From contig NZ_BSFQ01000010.1 of NCBI RefSeq assembly GCF_027922425.1, forward strand, positions 140,098 through 204,097: a stretch of 64,000 nt of DNA, in the 5' to 3' direction. How positions within the stretch are numbered: the stretch's first letter is position 1; every line of letters starts with the position of its first letter. Below the pieces are notes generated by a model, which was not told where the DNA came from, made no database searches, and saw only the letters and a list, made by a program, of their open reading frames with translations. Below, piece after piece: positions 25,256 through 34,474 of the stretch. Source of the stretch: Pseudonocardia halophobica. Lineage in GTDB: Bacteria > Actinomycetota > Actinomycetes > Mycobacteriales > Pseudonocardiaceae. Made by a program: the position numbers and the translations under genes.

Positions 25256-26098
25256 TCAGTCCTCGGCCACGAACCGGAACGCGTCGCCGTCGCGCACCAC
25301 GTGCCCCGCGCTGCTGCCGGCGAAGTGCGTGCCGAGCACCAGCGCCTCGGCGGACGCCGCCTCCTCCAGCAGCGCCCGCCGGGTCGCCCGCGCGAGGTCC
25401 GGGTCGCCGTCGCCCGTCGCCGTCCAGTCGGGGTGCCGGCACTGGATCGGGTGGTGCAGGACGTCGCCGGTGATCACGCACCGGTCGCCGATCCAGACGC
25501 TGAGGTGGCCCGGCGTGTGTCCCGGCGTCGCCCGCAGCCGGACCGGACCGACGAGCGGGAGGTCGCCCTCGACCGGATCGACGAGCCCCGCGTCGAGCAC
25601 CGGCCGGACGGAGTCGGCGAACGCCGGGGCGTGCAGCGGGTCGTCGGAGCGTCCCCACGCGTCGACGTCGGCCGCCCCGAGCAGGTACCGGGCGCGGGGG
25701 AAGGTGGGCACCCACTCACCGTCGACGAGGCGGGTGTTCCAGCCGGTGTGGTCGAGGTGCAGGTGCGTGCAGACGACCGCGTCGACGGTGTCGGGCGCGA
25801 AGCCCTCCACCACGAGATCGGCCAGGTACGGGCCGGTGCGGTGGTCGAACTCGGGGATCAGCGGGCGGACCTTCCCGTTCCCGCAGCAGGTGTCGACGAT
25901 GATGCGCCGGCCGTCCGCCTCGAGCAGGTAGGAGTGCAGGCTCATCCGGTACCGGCCGTGGGCGTCGACGAAGTCGAGCGCGAGGTCCGGCTCCGCGGCC
26001 ACGTCGGCCGGCGTGGCCTCGGCGAAGAAGTCGACCGGGAAGGGCATCACGTGCTCCACCACCCGGCTGATCCGCACACCGTCGACGGTCCACGACAT
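25256..26098 (-). CDS. Metallo-beta-lactamase fold hydrolase
   Basis: A 280-residue MBL-fold protein. The metal motif THLHLDHTGWN, the later GHTPGH and ITGDVLHHPIQ, and the C-terminal THFAGSSAGHV complete the zinc-binding set, giving a quorum-quenching/lactonase-like outline. The substrate is unknown. ATG 26098 is preferred over the in-frame GTG 26107 because GAGAGGGG sits eight bases upstream of it. It is 15 bases downstream of the CN-hydrolase gene, so the TetR, CN-hydrolase and MBL genes form one transcript. Confidence 0.87.
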   Translation of the reverse strand: MSWTVDGVRISRVVEHVMPFPVDFFAEATPADVAAEPDLALDFVDAHGRYRMSLHSYLLEADGRRIIVDTCCGNGKVRPLIPEFDHRTGPYLADLVVEGFAPDTVDAVVCTHLHLDHTGWNTRLVDGEWVPTFPRARYLLGAADVDAWGRSDDPLHAPAFADSVRPVLDAGLVDPVEGDLPLVGPVRLRATPGHTPGHLSVWIGDRCVITGDVLHHPIQCRHPDWTATGDGDPDLARATRRALLEEAASAEALVLGTHFAGSSAGHVVRDGDAFRFVAED

Positions 26099-26113
26099 CG
26101 CGCCCACCCCTCT

Positions 26114-26902
26114 CTAGAACCGGCGGTTCGCCAGGACGGGGATGGCCTTGCGGGCCGCGTCGACCTCGTCCAGGTCGACGTCGGCCACGAGCAGCCCGGG
26201 CTCCTCCCCCAGCTGCGCGACCACCGCGCCGTACGGGCTCGCCACCAGGCTCGCACCGATCCCCGTCGGGGCCTTGCCGCGCTCCCGGCCGACGGTCTCG
26301 GGGTCGGCCTGGTCGCAGGCGGCCACGAAGGCCGTCGAGTCCAGGGCCCGGGCGCGCACCAGCAGGTCCCACTGCTCCCGCTTGCCCGGCCCCGCACCCC
26401 ACGACGCCGGCGCCAGGACCAGCTGCGCCCCGCGGTCGCCCAGCTCCTGGTACAGGCCCGGGAAGCGCAGGTCGTAGCAGGTGGTGAGGCCGAGCGTGCG
26501 GCCGTCGACCTGGATGGTGCGCAGCCCCGTGCCCGGGGCGACGGTGTCCGACTCGGCGAACCCGAAGGCGTCGAACAGGTGGATCTTCTCGTAGGACGCC
26601 TCGACCCCGCCGCCGGTGACCAGCAGCGTGTTGTGCACGCGTCCGTCCTCGGCCGGGGTGAACATGCCGGCGACCACGGTGACCCCGGCCTCCTCGGCGA
26701 TCGCCCGCACCCGGTCCGCCCACGGGCCGTCGAGCGGCTCGGCGACGGGACCGAGCTTCACGCCGAAGCAGCACATCGTGGCCTCGGGGAACACGACGGT
26801 GCGCGCACCGGCCGCGGCGGCCGCGCGGGCGCCGTCCGCGACGAGCCCGAGGTTCTCCTCCGGCGACGGGGTCGAGACGATCTGGGCCAGGGCGATCCGC
26901 AT
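26114..26902 (-). CDS. Carbon-nitrogen hydrolase (nitrilase superfamily)
   Basis: A 262-residue nitrilase-superfamily amidase. The catalytic triad is visible as E40 (VFPEAT), K106 (SYEKIHLFDAFGF) and C142 (TTCYDLRFPGLY), followed by LVLAPASWGAGPGKREQW. This resembles the Nit2/omega-amidase and deaminated-glutathione amidase branch. It starts at ATG 26902, four bases after the TetR stop. Its substrate is likely a small omega-amide; this is inferred from the branch only. Confidence 0.88.
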   Translation of the reverse strand: MRIALAQIVSTPSPEENLGLVADGARAAAAAGARTVVFPEATMCCFGVKLGPVAEPLDGPWADRVRAIAEEAGVTVVAGMFTPAEDGRVHNTLLVTGGGVEASYEKIHLFDAFGFAESDTVAPGTGLRTIQVDGRTLGLTTCYDLRFPGLYQELGDRGAQLVLAPASWGAGPGKREQWDLLVRARALDSTAFVAACDQADPETVGRERGKAPTGIGASLVASPYGAVVAQLGEEPGLLVADVDLDEVDAARKAIPVLANRRF

Positions 26903-26906
26903 GACC

Positions 26907-27551
26907 TCAGGCTGGCATCCCGAGCATGCGGCCCGCCAACCCTGCGTACAGCAGGCCCAGCGCGTCGGGCGTCCACGGCCCGCCCGGGACGAACCACCGG
27001 GCGACGTCGATGCCGAGGGAGAGCACCGCGGCAGTGGCCCCGCGGACGTCGGGAACGGTGAACGCGCCCGCCGCGACGCCGCGGTCGATCAGCCCGCGGA
27101 CGACCCGCTCGGTGTCCCGGCGCAGCTCCGCGACCACCTCGGCGTGCGCGGCGGTGAGCGCGCCCTGCTCGTACTGCACCACGCGGGCGGTGGTGCGCTG
27201 CTCGGCGTGCCAGCGGGTGAAGGAGTAGACCAGCACCCGCATCGCCGCCGCCGGGTCGGGTTCCACGGCGGCCGCCCGGACGAGCTCCAGGGCGATCGTG
27301 TGGCCGCGCCGGCTGAGCGCGAAGAGCAGCTCCTCCTTCGAGGCGAAGTGCACGTACAGCGCGGCCGTGCTCAGCCCGGAGCCCTGCGCGATGTGCTTGA
27401 GCGAGGTGCCGTGGAAGCCGCGCTCGGCGAAGGACTCCAGGGCGGCCCCGACGATCGCCCGCTGCGTCGCCGTCGGCCACTCCGCCCAGAGGTCGAGGCC
27501 GGCGAGGATCCGCTCGCCCGCCCTCGTGCTCTCCGCCGTGACCCGCCCCAT
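26907..27551 (-). CDS. TetR-family repressor
   Basis: A 214-residue TetR regulator. The N-terminal DNA-binding domain is IVGAALESFAERGFHGTSLKHIAQGSGLSTAALYVHFASKEELL (residues about 33-77), and the ligand domain follows. It is divergent from a large acyl-CoA dehydrogenase gene with a perfect 18-base palindrome between them. It probably represses both directions until it binds an acyl-CoA ligand. ATG 27551 has AGGGGAG seven bases upstream. Confidence 0.9.
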   Translation of the reverse strand: MGRVTAESTRAGERILAGLDLWAEWPTATQRAIVGAALESFAERGFHGTSLKHIAQGSGLSTAALYVHFASKEELLFALSRRGHTIALELVRAAAVEPDPAAAMRVLVYSFTRWHAEQRTTARVVQYEQGALTAAHAEVVAELRRDTERVVRGLIDRGVAAGAFTVPDVRGATAAVLSLGIDVARWFVPGGPWTPDALGLLYAGLAGRMLGMPA

Positions 27552-27594
27552 GGCCCGCTCCCCTTGACGCCGCCGCCCGTCGCGCCCACCCTAC

Positions 27595-27612
27595 TTACTG
27601 ATCGATCAGTAA
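27595..27612. promoter_or_regulatory. Perfect 18-bp TetR operator
   Basis: TTACTGATCGATCAGTAA is a perfect palindrome located 16 bases before the acyl-CoA dehydrogenase start and 43 bases before the divergent TetR start. It is AT-rich against a very GC-rich background, as expected for an operator. Confidence 0.85.
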
Positions 27613-27628
27613 CCACTCGGGAGCGACG

Positions 27629-29449
27629 ATGCCACGGGGCGACCGCGACCTCATCCTGTCCCGCCACGACGTGCGGTTCCTGCTGCACGACTGGCTGCAC
27701 GTGGACGAGCTGACCAAGCGTGAACGGTTCGCCGAGCACTCGCGCGAGACGGTCGACGCGGTCCTGGAGCTGGCCGCCGACCTCGCCGCGGAGCAGTTCG
27801 CGCCGCACAACAAGCGCAACGACGCCGAGGAACCCGAGTTCGTCAGTACCGACGGAGTCGGGCGGGTCCGCCTGCACGAGGAGGTCGCGCCCGCCCTGCG
27901 CGCCGCCGCCGAGGCCGGCCTGCTGTCCGCGACGATGGACGCCGAGGTGGGCGGGCTGCAGCTGCCCCACGTCGTCGGCACGGCGGTGCAGGCCTGGTTC
28001 CACGCCGCCAACATCGGCACCTGGGCCTACGCCATGCTCACCGTGGCCAACGCCAACCTCCTGCAGGCGCACGGCACGCCGGAGCAGATCGCGACCTGGG
28101 TGCCGCCGATGCTCGAGGGCCGCTTCCACGGGACGATGTGCCTGTCGGAGCCGCAGGCCGGGTCGTCGCTCGCCGACATCACCACCCGCGCCGAACCGCA
28201 GCCCGACGGCACCTACCGGCTGCGCGGCACCAAGATGTGGATCTCCGGCGGCGAGCACGAGCTCGGCGAGAACATCGTCCACATGGTGCTGGCCAAGATC
28301 CCGGGCGGCGCGGCCGGGGTGAAGGGCATCTCGCTGTTCCTGGTACCCAAGTACCTGCTCGACGCCGACGGGAAGCCCGGCGAGCGCAACGACGTCGCGC
28401 TGGTCGGGCTGAACCACAAGATGGGCTACCGCGGCACCGTCAACACCCTGCTCAACCTCGGCGAGGGCGCGCACACCCCGGGCGGCGGGCCGGGTGCGGT
28501 CGGATACCTCGTGGGCGCGGCCGGCGGTGGGCTGGCCGCCATGTTCCACATGATGAACGAGGCCCGCATCGGGGTCGGGGCGGGTGCGGCCGCGCTCGCC
28601 TACACCGGGTACCTGAAGTCGCTGGACTACGCGAGATCCCGACCGCAGGGCCGCCCGGCCGGGGCCAAGGACCCGGCCGCCCCGATGGTCCCGATCGTCC
28701 GGCACGCCGACGTGCGCCGGATGCTGCTCGCACAGAAGGCCTACGCCGAGGGTGCGCTCGCGCTCGTCCTCTACTGCGGCCTGCTCGTCGACGAGGAGCG
28801 CACGGCGCCGACCGAGGCGGAGCGGATCCGGGCGCACCTGCTGCTCGAGACGCTCACCCCGATCGCCAAGAGCTGGCCCTCGCAGTGGGGGCCGGAGGCC
28901 AACTCGCTGGCCATCCAGGTGCACGGCGGCTACGGCTACACCCGCGAGTACGACGTCGAGCAGCACTACCGGGACAACCGGCTCAACCCGATCCACGAGG
29001 GCACCCACGGCATCCAGGCCGCCGACCTGCTCGGCCGCAAGGTCGTCATGGCCGGCGGGGCCGGGTTCACCGCGCTGCAGGAGACGCTCTCCGCGACGAT
29101 CTCGCGGGCGGCCGAGGCCGGCGGGGACGCCGCCGAGTACGCCGCCGCGCTGCGGGCCGCGCTGGACCGGCTCGTCGAGGTCACCGGCGTGCTGCACGCC
29201 CATCCGGACGCCGAGGAGCGGCTGGCCAACGCGTCGGTCTACCTCGAGGCGGCCGGGCACGTCGTCGTCGCCTGGGTCTGGCTCGAACAGCTGCTGGCCG
29301 CGGCCGGGCGGGACGACGACCTCGGCCGCGGGAAGCGCGCCGCCGCGCGGTACTTCTTCCGGTTCGAGCTGCCGAAGGTCGGCCCTCAGCTGGACCTGTT
29401 GGCCTCGCTCGACCGGACCTCGCTCGACACCGACCCCGCCTGGCTCTGA
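27629..29449 (+). CDS. Acyl-CoA dehydrogenase, large C-terminally extended type
   Basis: A 606-residue acyl-CoA dehydrogenase of the long DmdC/FadE5-like type. It has MCLSEPQAGSSLADITT, KMWISGGEHELGENIVHMVLAK, the insertion with NHKMGYRGTVN, and QVHGGYGYTREYDVEQHYRDNRLNPIHEGTHGIQ, which carries the catalytic glutamate in NPIHEGT. A C-terminal helical domain of about 130 residues follows. Relatives act on long-chain acyl-CoA or methylthioacryloyl precursors. It is controlled by the operator at 27595-27612. The last 64 bases overlap the 3' end of the convergent permease gene. Confidence 0.9.
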   Translation: MPRGDRDLILSRHDVRFLLHDWLHVDELTKRERFAEHSRETVDAVLELAADLAAEQFAPHNKRNDAEEPEFVSTDGVGRVRLHEEVAPALRAAAEAGLLSATMDAEVGGLQLPHVVGTAVQAWFHAANIGTWAYAMLTVANANLLQAHGTPEQIATWVPPMLEGRFHGTMCLSEPQAGSSLADITTRAEPQPDGTYRLRGTKMWISGGEHELGENIVHMVLAKIPGGAAGVKGISLFLVPKYLLDADGKPGERNDVALVGLNHKMGYRGTVNTLLNLGEGAHTPGGGPGAVGYLVGAAGGGLAAMFHMMNEARIGVGAGAAALAYTGYLKSLDYARSRPQGRPAGAKDPAAPMVPIVRHADVRRMLLAQKAYAEGALALVLYCGLLVDEERTAPTEAERIRAHLLLETLTPIAKSWPSQWGPEANSLAIQVHGGYGYTREYDVEQHYRDNRLNPIHEGTHGIQAADLLGRKVVMAGGAGFTALQETLSATISRAAEAGGDAAEYAAALRAALDRLVEVTGVLHAHPDAEERLANASVYLEAAGHVVVAWVWLEQLLAAAGRDDDLGRGKRAAARYFFRFELPKVGPQLDLLASLDRTSLDTDPAWL

Positions 29450-30810
29450 GCGGGGTCCGGCCCGGCGCGGCGGGTGAGCACGATCCCCACGACGACCACG
29501 GCCACGGCGATCAGCGCCGTCATCGCCAGGTCGAAGCGGGAGCCCTCGCGGAGGGCCATGTAGACCAGGATCACCGGGATCACGACGATGACCGCCCAGG
29601 TCAGCACGGGGTAGGCCCACATCCGCACGGGGAGCGCGGCGTCCTCGCGCTCCAGCCGGCGGCGCATCCGCAGCTGCGACACGGCGATCCCGAGGTAGAC
29701 GAGCAGCGCGATGGCACCGGACGTCGCGAGGAGCGTCGAGAAGACCTCCTCGGGGAAGACGTAGTTCGCGATCACGGTGAGGAAGCCGACGGCCGTGGAC
29801 GCGAGCACGGCGATCCGCGGCACGCCGCCCGCGGTGGTCCGCATGACCGCCCGCGGGGCCTGCCCGCGGCGGCCGAGCGAGTAGATCATCCGCGAGGCGG
29901 TGTAGAGCGCCGAGTTCAGGCAGCTCGCGACGGCGACCAGCACCACGACGTCCACGATCAGCTTGGCGCCCGGGACGCCGATGGCGTCGAGCGCGGTCTG
30001 GTACGAGCCGTTCTCCGGCAGCCCCGGGTCCGTCCACGGGACCAGGGCCACGACCAGCAGGATCGACGCCAGGTAGAACACCGAGATCCGCCAGATCACC
30101 GAGCGCGTCGCCCGGCCGATCTTCTCGGCCGGGTTCTCGGACTCCGCCGCCGCGATGGTCACGATCTCCGTGCCCATGAAGCTGAACATCGTGATGAGCA
30201 CGGCGGCGACGACGGCGCCCACGCCGTTGGGCAGGAAGCCGCCGGCGTCCCACAGGCGGCTGACGCCGCTGACCTGCGTGCCCGGCAGGATCCCGAGCAC
30301 GGCGAGCACGCCCATCGCGATGAACGCGACGATCGCGACCACCTTGAGCAGCGCGAACCAGAACTCGAACTCGCCGTAGTTGGCCACGTTGAACAGGTTC
30401 GTGACCGTCAGCAGCAGGGTGATGACCAGCGCCCACGTCCACTGCGGCACGGCCGTGATCCACGAGTTGAGGATCGTGGCGGCCGCCGTCGCCTCCACGG
30501 GGATGACCAGCACCCAGAACCACCAGTACAGCCAGCCGACGCTGAACCCGGCCCAGCGGCCGATCGCGCGGTCGGCGTAGGTGGAGAAGGAGCCCGAGTC
30601 CGGGGTCGCGGCCGCCATCTCGCCGAGCATCCGCATCACGAGGACGACCAGCAGCCCCGCGAACGCGTAGGCCAGCAGCACCGCCGGCCCCGCCGTCGCG
30701 ATCGCCGTGCCGGAGCCGACGAACAGGCCCGCCCCGATCACGCCCGCGATGCTGATCATCGTGACGTGCCGGTTCTTCAGTCCCGCGCTGAGCTGCGAGT
30801 CCCCCGTCAT
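29386..30810 (-). CDS. Amino-acid permease (APC family, AAT type)
   Basis: A 474-residue APC-superfamily permease with about 12 helices. It begins with LKNRHVTMISIAGVIGAGLFVGSGTAI, the amino-acid-transporter signature, followed by YADRAIGRWAGFSVGWLYWWFWV and SFMGTEIVTIAAAESENP, as in GabP/ProY-type permeases. ATG 30810 has GAGGGGAG upstream. The C-terminal tail (after LTRRAG) extends into the antisense of the convergent acyl-CoA dehydrogenase for 64 bases. It is divergent from the DHFR-like gene. Confidence 0.9.
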   Translation of the reverse strand: MTGDSQLSAGLKNRHVTMISIAGVIGAGLFVGSGTAIATAGPAVLLAYAFAGLLVVLVMRMLGEMAAATPDSGSFSTYADRAIGRWAGFSVGWLYWWFWVLVIPVEATAAATILNSWITAVPQWTWALVITLLLTVTNLFNVANYGEFEFWFALLKVVAIVAFIAMGVLAVLGILPGTQVSGVSRLWDAGGFLPNGVGAVVAAVLITMFSFMGTEIVTIAAAESENPAEKIGRATRSVIWRISVFYLASILLVVALVPWTDPGLPENGSYQTALDAIGVPGAKLIVDVVVLVAVASCLNSALYTASRMIYSLGRRGQAPRAVMRTTAGGVPRIAVLASTAVGFLTVIANYVFPEEVFSTLLATSGAIALLVYLGIAVSQLRMRRRLEREDAALPVRMWAYPVLTWAVIVVIPVILVYMALREGSRFDLAMTALIAVAVVVVGIVLTRRAGPDPAQSQAGSVSSEVRSSEANRSS

Positions 30811-30911
30811 GCCGGCTCCCCTCGACCGCGTCACCCGACCGTGCGTCCGCGAATCATCACGCCGCGCAACGATCCGCGCAGCACGGGGCCGGGCCTGGCA
30901 CTGTCCGTGGC

Positions 30912-31460
30912 ATGGCCCGTGTCGTGTACTCCGCCGCCATGTCCCTCGACGGCTACATCGCCGGCCCGGGCGGTGACATGGCCTGGCTCGCACGACACTT
31001 CGGGCCGGACCCCGACGCCGAGGAGCTCGCGGCGGGCGCCGGCGCGCTGCTCGTCGGCGCCCGCACGTACCGCGGCGACGACCCCAACGCCGGTACCGAC
31101 GCCGAGGGCGCCTTCGAGGGCACGTGGTCCGGGCCGACCATCGTCGTGACCCACCACCCCGACGCCGCACCACCGCCCGACGTCACGTTCGTCGGGACCG
31201 TCGAGGAGGGGCTGGACCGGGCGCGCGCCGCCGCCGGGGACCGGGACGTCCACATCCTGGGCGCCGACCTCGCGCGGCAGTGCCTCGCGCTCGGCGCGGT
31301 CGACCGGATCGCGGTGTCCGTGGTGCCGGAGATGATCGGCGACGGGGTGCGGCTGTTCCACGCGGCGGGCGGGGTGTCGGTGCAGCTGGAACGGACCCGG
31401 CTCACGGGCCTCCCCCACACCACCACGCTCTGGTACCGGGTGGTCAGAGGTCGGGAGTAG
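30912..31460 (+). CDS. Dihydrofolate reductase/RibD C-terminal family protein
   Basis: A 182-residue member of the RibD C-terminal/DHFR-like family (YyaP type). The start VVYSAAMSLDGYIAGPGGDMAWL is diagnostic, then ALLVGARTYRG and DVHILGADLARQCLALGAVDRIAVSVVPEMIGDGVRLF near the C-terminus. These are NADPH-binding reductases of unknown substrate, common as single genes in actinomycetes. It stands alone, with a divergent permease upstream and 154 bases before the HNH nuclease gene. Confidence 0.87.
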   Translation: MARVVYSAAMSLDGYIAGPGGDMAWLARHFGPDPDAEELAAGAGALLVGARTYRGDDPNAGTDAEGAFEGTWSGPTIVVTHHPDAAPPPDVTFVGTVEEGLDRARAAAGDRDVHILGADLARQCLALGAVDRIAVSVVPEMIGDGVRLFHAAGGVSVQLERTRLTGLPHTTTLWYRVVRGRE

Positions 31461-31610
31461 CGGGGGCGGGCCTCCCTGGCGCGCTGCGTCCGGCTGGACG
31501 AGAAGCAGGTCCGGGTCACCGTGCGGGACGTCGGACGGGCCCGCTCGCGACCGGCGCCGTGACCTTCAGATCAATCGGGCCGGCCTCGTCCGGCTCCATT
31601 TTGTCGGTGC

Positions 31611-31626
31611 TCGAATGTATGTTCGA
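31611..31626 (+). promoter_or_regulatory. LexA (SOS) box over the start of the HNH gene
   Basis: TCGAATGTATGTTCGA differs from the actinobacterial SOS consensus TCGAAC-N4-GTTCGA at one position. It contains the likely ATG start of the HNH gene (31615). Mycobacterial 13E12-family (DUF222/HNH) genes are known LexA targets, which supports the call. Confidence 0.65.
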
Positions 31627-33708
31627 TCCGTGCAGCAGGTGGTGGCTCTTCCGAAGGACCTGGCGGCGATGCCGCCCGGCCCGGAGCTGGCCGCTGCCCT
31701 CGCGTCGATCGATCTCGCGGCGACGGCGAACGAGGACCTGCCGGTGCTGCTGCAGGCCCGGTACCGGCAGGTGGCGCACGAGCAGGCCGGGTTGTACGAC
31801 GTGATGGCGCAGATCGGGGTCGCGGACCCGGAGCGCTGGTTCTCGGCGGCGCGGCGGGCCAGACCGCAGAAGTACTGGTCGGACGAGGTGCGCGCCGCAC
31901 TGACGTGGACCCGGCGGGCGGCCGAGTACCAGACCGAGTTGGCCTGGGTGCTGCACGCGCACCTGCCGTCGGTGGCGGAGGCGTTGCGGGCCGGTGTGAT
32001 CGATTTGCCGAAGGCGCGGGTGTTCGCGGACCACCTCGCCGACCTCTCCCCCGAGCAGGCCGCGGCGCTCGTCGCCTGGGTGTTGCCCCGCGCGGTCGGC
32101 TGGACCACCGGGCAGCTCGCGGCACGGTTGCGGGCACTGGTCGCGGATCTGGACCCGGCTCACTTCGAGAAGCGCTACCGTCGCGCCGTGGCCGGTCGCG
32201 AGGTCATCGGCATGCTGTGCGACGACGGCACGGTCACCATCACCGCGGTCGGCCTGCCTGCCGACCAGGCTCAGGCCGCGATCGACCGGGTCGACCGCCT
32301 CGCCCTCGCGATCCGCCGCGCCGGGCACCCCTCGCCCGTGGCCCACCTGCGCGCCGACGTCTTTCTCGGCCTGCTCGACGGCTCCCTGCACCACCTCACC
32401 CGAGACCAGATCATCAGGGAGTTCCTCACCCGCGCCGCGGCCGAGGTGGATGGTGACGCCGACGCCGGCCAGGCCGCGTCCGAGCGGGCTGACGCGCAGC
32501 CCAAGACCAGGACCGCAGATGTTGCCCGCGCGGCCTCCGCAGCCGAGGAGTCACCCGGCTGCAGCGGCGACGGCGGTAGCGGAAGCGAGGACACCGACAG
32601 CCGCGACAACGGCGACCACGACAACAGAGACAGGGGCCGCTGGGACAGCCGTGACGGCGCCGAGAGCCGCGACAGCGACCGCGGCGCGGGCGGCGACGGA
32701 GACGGCGATGATCGAGTCAACGCCGCGAGCACTGCCGACACCCGCCCCACCCCCGCGGCATCGCCTGAGGTGGAACCGGTCATAGGCGCTCCGCTGGACG
32801 AATCCGCCGACGACGCTCGGCGGGGCATTCATGTGCGAGCAGCGCTGAGCACCCTGCTGGGGCGGAACGATCGTCACGTCCTCCTGCCCGGCCAGGGACC
32901 GATTCCGGCCTCGGTCGGGCGCGGCGTCGTCGCACGACAGCGCGGAGCGTTGTGGCGGTTCGCCCTCGTCGACCAGCAGGGCCGGTTCGTCAGAGGCGGG
33001 ATCGTGCGGGCACGCCCGGCACCGCCGACCGATCCGCCACCACGAACTCGCACCGCCCGCCGGCCGACGGGCGGCCTGGTCGACATTATTCTGCTCACCG
33101 AGGCGGAGCTCGACGCCCTCCTCGGACCGAGGGCGGGCGGACCGCCGGATCCGGTACCGGACGCCGGCGGGCACGACTGGCGTCCGGTCCTGTCCGCGAT
33201 CCGCCGCGCCCTCGACCGTCCCGAGAGCACTCCCGGGAACTCCGGCGACGCACGCCGACGCTTCCCGCGCGCCGGCCTGCGCCGCCACGTCCAGCTGCGC
33301 GACCAGACCTGCACGTTCGTCGGCTGCCGCGCGCCGGCCGAGCGGACCGACCTCGACCACACCGTCGACCACGCTCGCGGTGGCCGCACGACCGACGACG
33401 ACCTCGGGCCCGCCTGCCGCCACGACCACGGTCTGAAGCAGGCGGGCTGGACGCTCGACCAGCCCGAGCCAGGCGTCTTCCGATGGACGAGCCCCCTCGG
33501 CCGTACCTACGTGACCACCGCCGACCCGCTCCTGCCCGAACCCCCGCCGCAGGTTCCGCACGGGGCGGACGCCAACCTTGACGTCCCGCCCTTCGTCCGA
33601 CCCGACGACGAGGCCTGCGGACTGATCGAGCCGGTCCCGCCCGAACCCGAGCGGGACCGGCCCGCCGTCGACCTCGACGAGGAACCCGACGAGGAGCCGC
33701 CCTTCTGA
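31615..33708 (+). CDS. DUF222 / HNH endonuclease (13E12-like)
   Basis: A 697-residue protein. It has an N-terminal DUF222 helical domain (about 20-280) and an Asp/Arg/Ser-rich low-complexity linker (about 290-385). A C-terminal HNH nuclease follows, with CTFVGCRAPAERTDLDHTVDHARGG and CRHDHGLKQ giving the Cys pairs and metal histidines (about 562-610). This is the multicopy 13E12-like family of actinomycetes, presumed DNA nucleases linked to mobile or stress biology. ATG 31615 lies inside an SOS box; GTG 31630 is an alternative start just after it. The gene ends one base before the convergent SDR stop. Confidence 0.88.
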   Translation: MYVRSVQQVVALPKDLAAMPPGPELAAALASIDLAATANEDLPVLLQARYRQVAHEQAGLYDVMAQIGVADPERWFSAARRARPQKYWSDEVRAALTWTRRAAEYQTELAWVLHAHLPSVAEALRAGVIDLPKARVFADHLADLSPEQAAALVAWVLPRAVGWTTGQLAARLRALVADLDPAHFEKRYRRAVAGREVIGMLCDDGTVTITAVGLPADQAQAAIDRVDRLALAIRRAGHPSPVAHLRADVFLGLLDGSLHHLTRDQIIREFLTRAAAEVDGDADAGQAASERADAQPKTRTADVARAASAAEESPGCSGDGGSGSEDTDSRDNGDHDNRDRGRWDSRDGAESRDSDRGAGGDGDGDDRVNAASTADTRPTPAASPEVEPVIGAPLDESADDARRGIHVRAALSTLLGRNDRHVLLPGQGPIPASVGRGVVARQRGALWRFALVDQQGRFVRGGIVRARPAPPTDPPPRTRTARRPTGGLVDIILLTEAELDALLGPRAGGPPDPVPDAGGHDWRPVLSAIRRALDRPESTPGNSGDARRRFPRAGLRRHVQLRDQTCTFVGCRAPAERTDLDHTVDHARGGRTTDDDLGPACRHDHGLKQAGWTLDQPEPGVFRWTSPLGRTYVTTADPLLPEPPPQVPHGADANLDVPPFVRPDDEACGLIEPVPPEPERDRPAVDLDEEPDEEPPF

Positions 33709-33709
33709 C

Positions 33710-34474
33710 CTAGACCATCACGATCCCGCCGTCGATCATCACCGACTGGCCGGTCATGTAGTTCGAGTCCGGGCCGGCGAGGTAGGAGACGAAGCCGGCG
33801 ACGTCCTCGGGGGTCTGGACCCGCTTGAGCGTGATCAGCTCGGTGTACTGCTTGAGCGTCTCGCCCCGCTCGTTGCCCAGGTAGGGGCCCATCTTCTCGT
33901 CGATGAGGTCCCACATGTCGGTGCCGACGATGCCCGGGCAGTAGGAGTTCACCGTGATCTTGTGCGGCGCCAGCTCCTTCGCCCCGGCCTGGGTGAGCGC
34001 GCGGACGGCGAACTTCGTGGCCGAGTAGTGCCCGAGGAAGTCGAAGCCCGCGTGCCCCGCGATCGAGGCGGCATTGATGATCTTTCCGCCGCCGTGGTCC
34101 TTCATGTGTTCCGCGGCGGCCTGGATGCCGTAGACCACGCCGAAGACGTTGACGTCGAAGACGGTCCGCAGGTCGTCGGGCGTGAGCTCGAGCAGTGTCT
34201 TGACCTGCGCGATCCCGGCATTGTTGACCATCACGTCGAGGCCGCCGAGCTGCTCGACGGTGGCCGCGACGCCCTCGAACACCGCGTCCCGCGAGGTCAC
34301 GTCGAAGGGCAGCGCGACGGACGACCCGCCGGCGTCGGCGATCTCCCCGGCGACGGACTCGGCGTTGGCCTTGTTCACGTCGTTGACGGCGACGGCGTGC
34401 CCGTCCTTCGCCAGCCGGAGGGCGATCGCCCGGCCGATCCCACGCCCGGCCCCGGTCACCAGCGCGACGGTCAT
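33710..34474 (-). CDS. budC: meso-2,3-butanediol dehydrogenase / diacetyl reductase (SDR)
   Basis: A 254-residue short-chain dehydrogenase. The NAD motif is TGAGRGIG, the NNAG motif is present, and the catalytic Tyr/Lys are in [39 protein letters not shown]. The ending [18 protein letters not shown] matches BudC/acetoin reductase closely. It interconverts diacetyl, acetoin and butanediol with NAD(H). Its ATG overlaps the stop of the butanediol dehydrogenase gene (ATGA). The two enzymes would handle different stereoisomers of 2,3-butanediol. Confidence 0.85.
   Translation of the reverse strand: MTVALVTGAGRGIGRAIALRLAKDGHAVAVNDVNKANAESVAGEIADAGGSSVALPFDVTSRDAVFEGVAATVEQLGGLDVMVNNAGIAQVKTLLELTPDDLRTVFDVNVFGVVYGIQAAAEHMKDHGGGKIINAASIAGHAGFDFLGHYSATKFAVRALTQAGAKELAPHKITVNSYCPGIVGTDMWDLIDEKMGPYLGNERGETLKQYTELITLKRVQTPEDVAGFVSYLAGPDSNYMTGQSVMIDGGIVMV

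Noticed and set aside
31630..33708. HNH gene starting at GTG 31630 rather than ATG 31615.
   Set aside because: Kept only as an alternative; the ATG overlaps an SOS box, which is compatible with leaderless starts.
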